From CAIUGU01 sp031398625 (GTDB lineage Bacteria; Pseudomonadota; Gammaproteobacteria; Steroidobacterales; Steroidobacteraceae): a DNA stretch of 9,809 bases. The notes under the pieces were generated by a model. It was not told the DNA's origin, searched no databases, and saw only the letters and a list, made by a program, of their open reading frames with translations. Location of the stretch: contig JANNNQ010000025.1 in NCBI GenBank assembly GCA_031398625.1, positions 1-9,809 of the forward strand, in the 5' to 3' direction. This document shows positions 6,738 through 9,809 of the stretch, piece by piece; the stretch's first letter is position 1; every line of letters begins with the position of its first letter. Both the position numbers and the translations under genes were made by a program.

Positions 6738-8144
6738 ATGACCGTGGCGCTGAACCCGGCAGTGCGGGTGGCTGGTCGAGCAGTCCTGTTTGCGCTCGCG
6801 GCGGGCGTGCTTGTTCCGCGCTTCTTCCTGTACCTCAGTCTGCAGTTCCCGGCCCCTACGGGCGATGGAGTGCTATTCGCATCGGTATCCGTCTTTCACT
6901 GCGCTACCGGCACCTTCGAGACTCCGCTTTATCCTCTCGATCCTGCGGGCCTGTACCGCTACATCTGGCATGGCATCGGCCAGCCCGCCCTCGTTTCGTG
7001 GCTCAATCCGGACTGCAGCAACGCAGGGAATTTCTTCGCCCTGGCGGCAATCATCATGACCACCCTGCTGATTGCCGCCTGGTCGGTGCGCGGGCGCGCG
7101 GGATTGGCAGGCTCATTGCTGTTCGCGCTCGTTGTCGCAGCGGTACAGGTCAAGCAGGGATTCCGGCCGGAAACGCTGGCGGTCCTGCTGGCACTTGGAT
7201 CCGAGATACTCCGTTCGCGCGGGTATCGCGGCGGCTGGGTTGCCTGCGCCTCGTTGCTTGCATGGACTCATCCGACGGCTTTCGTGATCCATTCCGTGTA
7301 TGTGGCACTGTCCTTGAATGGCTTGGATTGGAAGGATCTCGCCGTCACGGCCCGGACCTGGCTGCTGCCGGTTGTGGCATTGCAACTGTTGTTGGTCGTG
7401 CTCTACCCGTTCCCGGTGCGGGACCTCATCAATGGACTTGCAGCGCAGGGCGCGCAGTTCGCGGACCGCTCGGACGGCGACCTGTTTTCCTATTTCATCC
7501 GCAGTGATTTTCTGCCGCTGTTCGGCCTTTCGTTCATTCTCGTCTACGTGCTGGCTGTTGTCCGGAAGCGGTGGCTGCTGGGTCTTGCCCCGTTGATATG
7601 GTTCTACGGCTTCCGCGTGCCCCCGGCCTACTACAACATCCTGCCGTTGTACGTTGTCCTCCTTTATGGCCTGCTCGTGCAAATTCACGGTTCGCTCGAG
7701 CAGCAGCGATCACGCCTAGCAATCAACATGCAGGGATTCGTGACGATGGTGGCAGGACTGCTCGCATGGATCGGACTGTTGCAGGGGGACCTGCGGGATG
7801 TCTACAGCTACATCCGCTATCGGGGGACGCTTGACAGTGCAGTCGCGCAATACCAGGCCCTGCGTGCAGACAACAGGATTGCTTGCGAAGTCCCGCCCTA
7901 CTTCACGCTGTTCCTTGAGTCCTCTTCCTTCGTGCCATCCTACGTCGCGACCCTGAAGGAATGCTCGGACTCCACCCCAGCGGGACGCGTCGATCTGCTT
8001 GCGGCCACCCAGGTCGGACAGGCGCTGCCGAGGGAAGGCTGTACGCCATGGCCCATTGACGCAGGCGACAGTGCTCTCGGGTTGGTGTTCCGGAGGGATT
8101 CTGGATACTCATTCCATCTCTGCCCTGCTGCCGTGGAACCTTGA
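6738..8144 (+). CDS. Polytopic membrane protein, candidate GT-C fold glycosyltransferase
   Basis: A 468-residue protein that I do not recognise as a named gene. It starts with a membrane helix (about 12-35), then a long first loop beginning FPAPTGDGVLF with Asp43, where GT-C enzymes usually keep a catalytic acidic residue. About ten hydrophobic segments follow up to residue 350, then a soluble tail (about 352-468). The first loop holds Cys55 and Cys93, and the tail holds Cys383, Cys409, Cys435 and Cys462, consistent with disulfides in the periplasm. The architecture (helical core, acidic residue in loop 1, C-terminal periplasmic part) fits GT-C enzymes such as the ArnT/PMT group, which use polyprenyl-phosphate sugars, but sequence evidence is weak and a Wzy-like or other membrane protein is possible. 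ATG 6738 lies 3 bp after the preceding stop, so it shares the operon with the SMR-like and UbiA genes. It is the last gene of the plus-strand run. Confidence 0.75.
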   Translation: MTVALNPAVRVAGRAVLFALAAGVLVPRFFLYLSLQFPAPTGDGVLFASVSVFHCATGTFETPLYPLDPAGLYRYIWHGIGQPALVSWLNPDCSNAGNFFALAAIIMTTLLIAAWSVRGRAGLAGSLLFALVVAAVQVKQGFRPETLAVLLALGSEILRSRGYRGGWVACASLLAWTHPTAFVIHSVYVALSLNGLDWKDLAVTARTWLLPVVALQLLLVVLYPFPVRDLINGLAAQGAQFADRSDGDLFSYFIRSDFLPLFGLSFILVYVLAVVRKRWLLGLAPLIWFYGFRVPPAYYNILPLYVVLLYGLLVQIHGSLEQQRSRLAINMQGFVTMVAGLLAWIGLLQGDLRDVYSYIRYRGTLDSAVAQYQALRADNRIACEVPPYFTLFLESSSFVPSYVATLKECSDSTPAGRVDLLAATQVGQALPREGCTPWPIDAGDSALGLVFRRDSGYSFHLCPAAVEP

Positions 8145-8168
8145 GCAGCACGTAGCCACCCTGCCCCG

Positions 8169-8214
8169 GATCGTCGCAGTAGCGGATCAGTTGGCCGCAC
8201 GCCGCGCGACGATC
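8169..8214. repeat. 9-bp inverted repeat at the convergent gene junction, possible stem-loop
   Basis: GATCGTCGC (8169-8177) and GCGACGATC (8206-8214) are perfect reverse complements separated by 28 bases. The spacer can form a further 4-bp stem (GCGG 8182-8185 with CCGC 8195-8198). The repeat starts 25 bases after the GT-C-like stop and includes the end of the methyltransferase reading frame. There is no T-run on either strand. One or two repeats of this quality are expected by chance in a window this size, so a terminator role rests on position only. Confidence 0.3.
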
Positions 8215-8909
8215 GTATAGTGCGGATACCACCAGAGCCGCCGGTGCGATTTCGCCGTCACCTCAAACTGCAGCCGCGCGAGTTCACTGGCCGCAGCGTC
8301 AGCGGATCGCTCGAAACCGATTTCGCCAGCGAGCAGCAGATCGTGCAGCTTGTTGAACAGGACCAGCGGGCTTGCCCGATCGATGTCTTTCAGGATCAGC
8401 AGTGCGCCTGGCTTCATGGAATGGTGCAATTCCGCCAGGGTGCTCCACTGCATTGCCGGGGGGATGTGGTGCAACACATCCACCATCGTGACAACGTCAT
8501 ACTCCGACACCGGTCGCGCAAAGCTGTGCAGATCTCCTGTCGTGACCGACCAGGGACACCGGGGTGATACCTTTCCGAGCAGTAGTCGTGCTTCGTCCGC
8601 CGCAACCGTATCCGGATCCATGCCGTCGAGCCGGCTGGGCTCCCGGAAACCGGCGATCAGGCTCATCCAGGCACCCCCGCCGCAACCGATATCGAGCACT
8701 TGCGAGTGCAGCGGCACGTGCGGCAGGAGCTCGTCAAACGGGCAGATGAGAGGCCTGTAAACGGTCTTGGCGCGACTAGAATGGCGTCGCAAGAAACCCA
8801 TCAGCGTGTCCTGATTCAACTGCACGGTCTCCATCTCCTGCTGGCAGCCAGCCCGCTCGCTTTCAAGGGAAACGGCAGCGGTTCCGGATGCCTTTGGACG
8901 CTGCCTCAT
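8187..8909 (-). CDS. Class I SAM-dependent methyltransferase
   Basis: A 240-residue cytoplasmic methyltransferase with a Rossmann-type core. Motif I is VLDIGCGGGAW (residues 71-81). The strand-2 acidic residue is Asp98 in LDGMDPD. A GDLHSF segment (125-130) corresponds to the adenine-binding region. YDVVTMVDVLHHIPP (137-151) is the post-motif region typical of the Methyltransf_11/23 group, followed by KPGALLILKDID, the usual strand-5 element. The start ATG 8909 overlaps the upstream stop as ATGA, which supports coupled translation from the glycosyltransferase-like gene. An internal ATG at 8834 is possible, and the first 25 residues look non-conserved, but the purine-rich run there abuts that ATG too closely to serve as a ribosome site. 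The substrate is unknown; a sugar or lipid-linked glycan is likely from context. It is convergent with the GT-C-like gene, with a 42-bp gap between the stops. Confidence 0.9.
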   Translation of the reverse strand: MRQRPKASGTAAVSLESERAGCQQEMETVQLNQDTLMGFLRRHSSRAKTVYRPLICPFDELLPHVPLHSQVLDIGCGGGAWMSLIAGFREPSRLDGMDPDTVAADEARLLLGKVSPRCPWSVTTGDLHSFARPVSEYDVVTMVDVLHHIPPAMQWSTLAELHHSMKPGALLILKDIDRASPLVLFNKLHDLLLAGEIGFERSADAAASELARLQFEVTAKSHRRLWWYPHYTIVARRAAN

Positions 8910-9808
8910 TCACCTGGGGTGCGGCAATCCACGCGGGTCGCCTTACTTCGCGGAACCAGTGGTGGCAACCACGGAAAGTGACAACTGCCATGCTCATCAT
9001 GAGGGAAGGCCGATGCATCAAACTTCATTCCGGAATCCCGGTCCGCAAGCATGGCGTCAACGCTCGCGCCCGCGTGCGGGAAATAATAGTCCTCGCTCTT
9101 TACGGTATTGAGCGGGAGGTTGACCATCCGTGACGTTCGGAACGCGAAGCCGCGTTTTCCGCGGAACAGGAATCGAAACCTGCCAAGCGCACCTTCGAGC
9201 GAATTGGGTGCGCGAAAGCGGGAAAACGCAATCAATCTCTCCACGAGCGCCTTCGGCAGGAGATTCCCGTCCAGGGACAGCGCGAGCTGCCAGTCGTGGA
9301 CGCCGGATTTCCAGACCCACGTCACCATCGCGGCGCCGTTCTTGGCGACCTGCCTGAGCTCCGGCGGCCTGGGCAGAGCATCCACACCACTGTTGTAGGA
9401 ACTGCGTATGTTTTCTCCCAGCCTCAGGCTGAGTATTCCATCGCTACCCCGCCACTGGCGCAGCACCTGTCCGTCCAGCGGACGGATGAACATGAGGTCG
9501 TCAACGAGGAACATCAGGTTTCGCGCCCGACTGCGCTTGAGCGCATTCAGGAGATCGGCGCGAAAGTCATTTTCCTCGGTGGCCTGCATGACCAGGTTTC
9601 CGTAACGCAAGAGCACGTCGTGGTATGCCGCCCGATGGGCCTCGCTTGTGACGCTATACAGGATCGTGAGCCGCGGTGCATCCGACACGAGGCTCCCGTA
9701 CGTTTCAAGCAGCAGCTCAAGCTGCAAGGCCCGATCGCGTGAAAACACGATGATCAGGATGTCATCACCCCCAGACCCCTGCCGCAGTTGGTCGAAGGCG
9801 GCATGCAC
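8906..9808 (-). CDS. Glycosyltransferase-like protein, GT-A type (5' end at or beyond window edge)
   Basis: At least 300 residues. The N-terminal part has a Rossmann-like start DDILIIVFSRDRALQLELLLETY (second half, residues 23-37, with SRDR at 23-26), then a strand LTILYSVTS, and later LMFLVDDLMFIRPL, in which Val102-Asp103-Asp104 sits where GT-A enzymes place their metal-binding DxD-like motif. This fits an inverting nucleotide-sugar-dependent glycosyltransferase distantly like GT2. The C-terminal third is rich in aromatic and histidine residues (EDYYFPHAG, FPHDEHG) and may form the acceptor side. The in-frame GTG at 9808 is only one base from the window edge, so the true start may lie further out. 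The stop TGA (8908-8906) overlaps the ATG of the methyltransferase gene. It is probably cytoplasmic, acting on a lipid-linked glycan. Family assignment is moderate; donor and acceptor are unknown. Confidence 0.75.
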   Translation of the reverse strand: MHAAFDQLRQGSGGDDILIIVFSRDRALQLELLLETYGSLVSDAPRLTILYSVTSEAHRAAYHDVLLRYGNLVMQATEENDFRADLLNALKRSRARNLMFLVDDLMFIRPLDGQVLRQWRGSDGILSLRLGENIRSSYNSGVDALPRPPELRQVAKNGAAMVTWVWKSGVHDWQLALSLDGNLLPKALVERLIAFSRFRAPNSLEGALGRFRFLFRGKRGFAFRTSRMVNLPLNTVKSEDYYFPHAGASVDAMLADRDSGMKFDASAFPHDEHGSCHFPWLPPLVPRSKATRVDCRTPGE

Positions 9809-9809
9809 G

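Overview
The window is GC-rich bacterial DNA packed with surface-glycan genes. Gene style (Tat-type lipoprotein signals with lipoboxes, a Wzx-like flippase, an FkbM methyltransferase, a UbiA-type polyprenyl-phosphate transferase) fits an exopolysaccharide or O-antigen-like locus of a Gram-negative bacterium. A gammaproteobacterium is my guess, but no marker gene is present and the taxon cannot be fixed from this sequence. I see no rRNA, tRNA, CRISPR array, transposase or integrase.

Layout. Left block, minus strand (1-2091): a polysaccharide flippase (781-2091) followed by the N-terminal 216 codons of a Tat-type lipoprotein (1-648, cut by the window edge). Middle block, plus strand (2217-8144): a closely spaced run of five genes, namely an SGNH-hydrolase lipoprotein homologous to the truncated gene at 1-648, an FkbM methyltransferase, a HAD-UbiA fusion, a small four-helix SMR/ArnE-like membrane protein and a GT-C-like polytopic membrane protein. 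The two blocks diverge from a 125-bp intergenic region (2092-2216). Right block, minus strand (8187-9808): a glycosyltransferase-like protein (5' end at or beyond the window edge) and a class I SAM methyltransferase, coupled by an ATGA stop/start overlap. This block converges on the middle block at 8145-8186.

How the genes may work together (inference). The flippase would export lipid-linked repeat units. The UbiA domain carries the QWxKN, NDxxDxxxDR and KRxRPLAAG motifs of the decaprenyl-phosphate phosphoribosyltransferase branch, and its fused HAD domain could remove the sugar phosphate. The SMR-like protein next to it could flip the resulting polyprenyl-phosphate sugar, and the GT-C-like protein could transfer that sugar to a periplasmic glycan. 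The two SGNH-type lipoproteins would trim or add acyl groups on the exported glycan outside the inner membrane, and the two methyltransferases and the right-hand glycosyltransferase would decorate or build it in the cytoplasm.

The points most worth following are the make/dephosphorylate/flip/transfer gene set, the paired divergent SGNH paralogues, a tail-fibre-like glycine-rich insert inside the SGNH domain, and a perfect 12-bp-arm palindrome inside the conserved UbiA motif.
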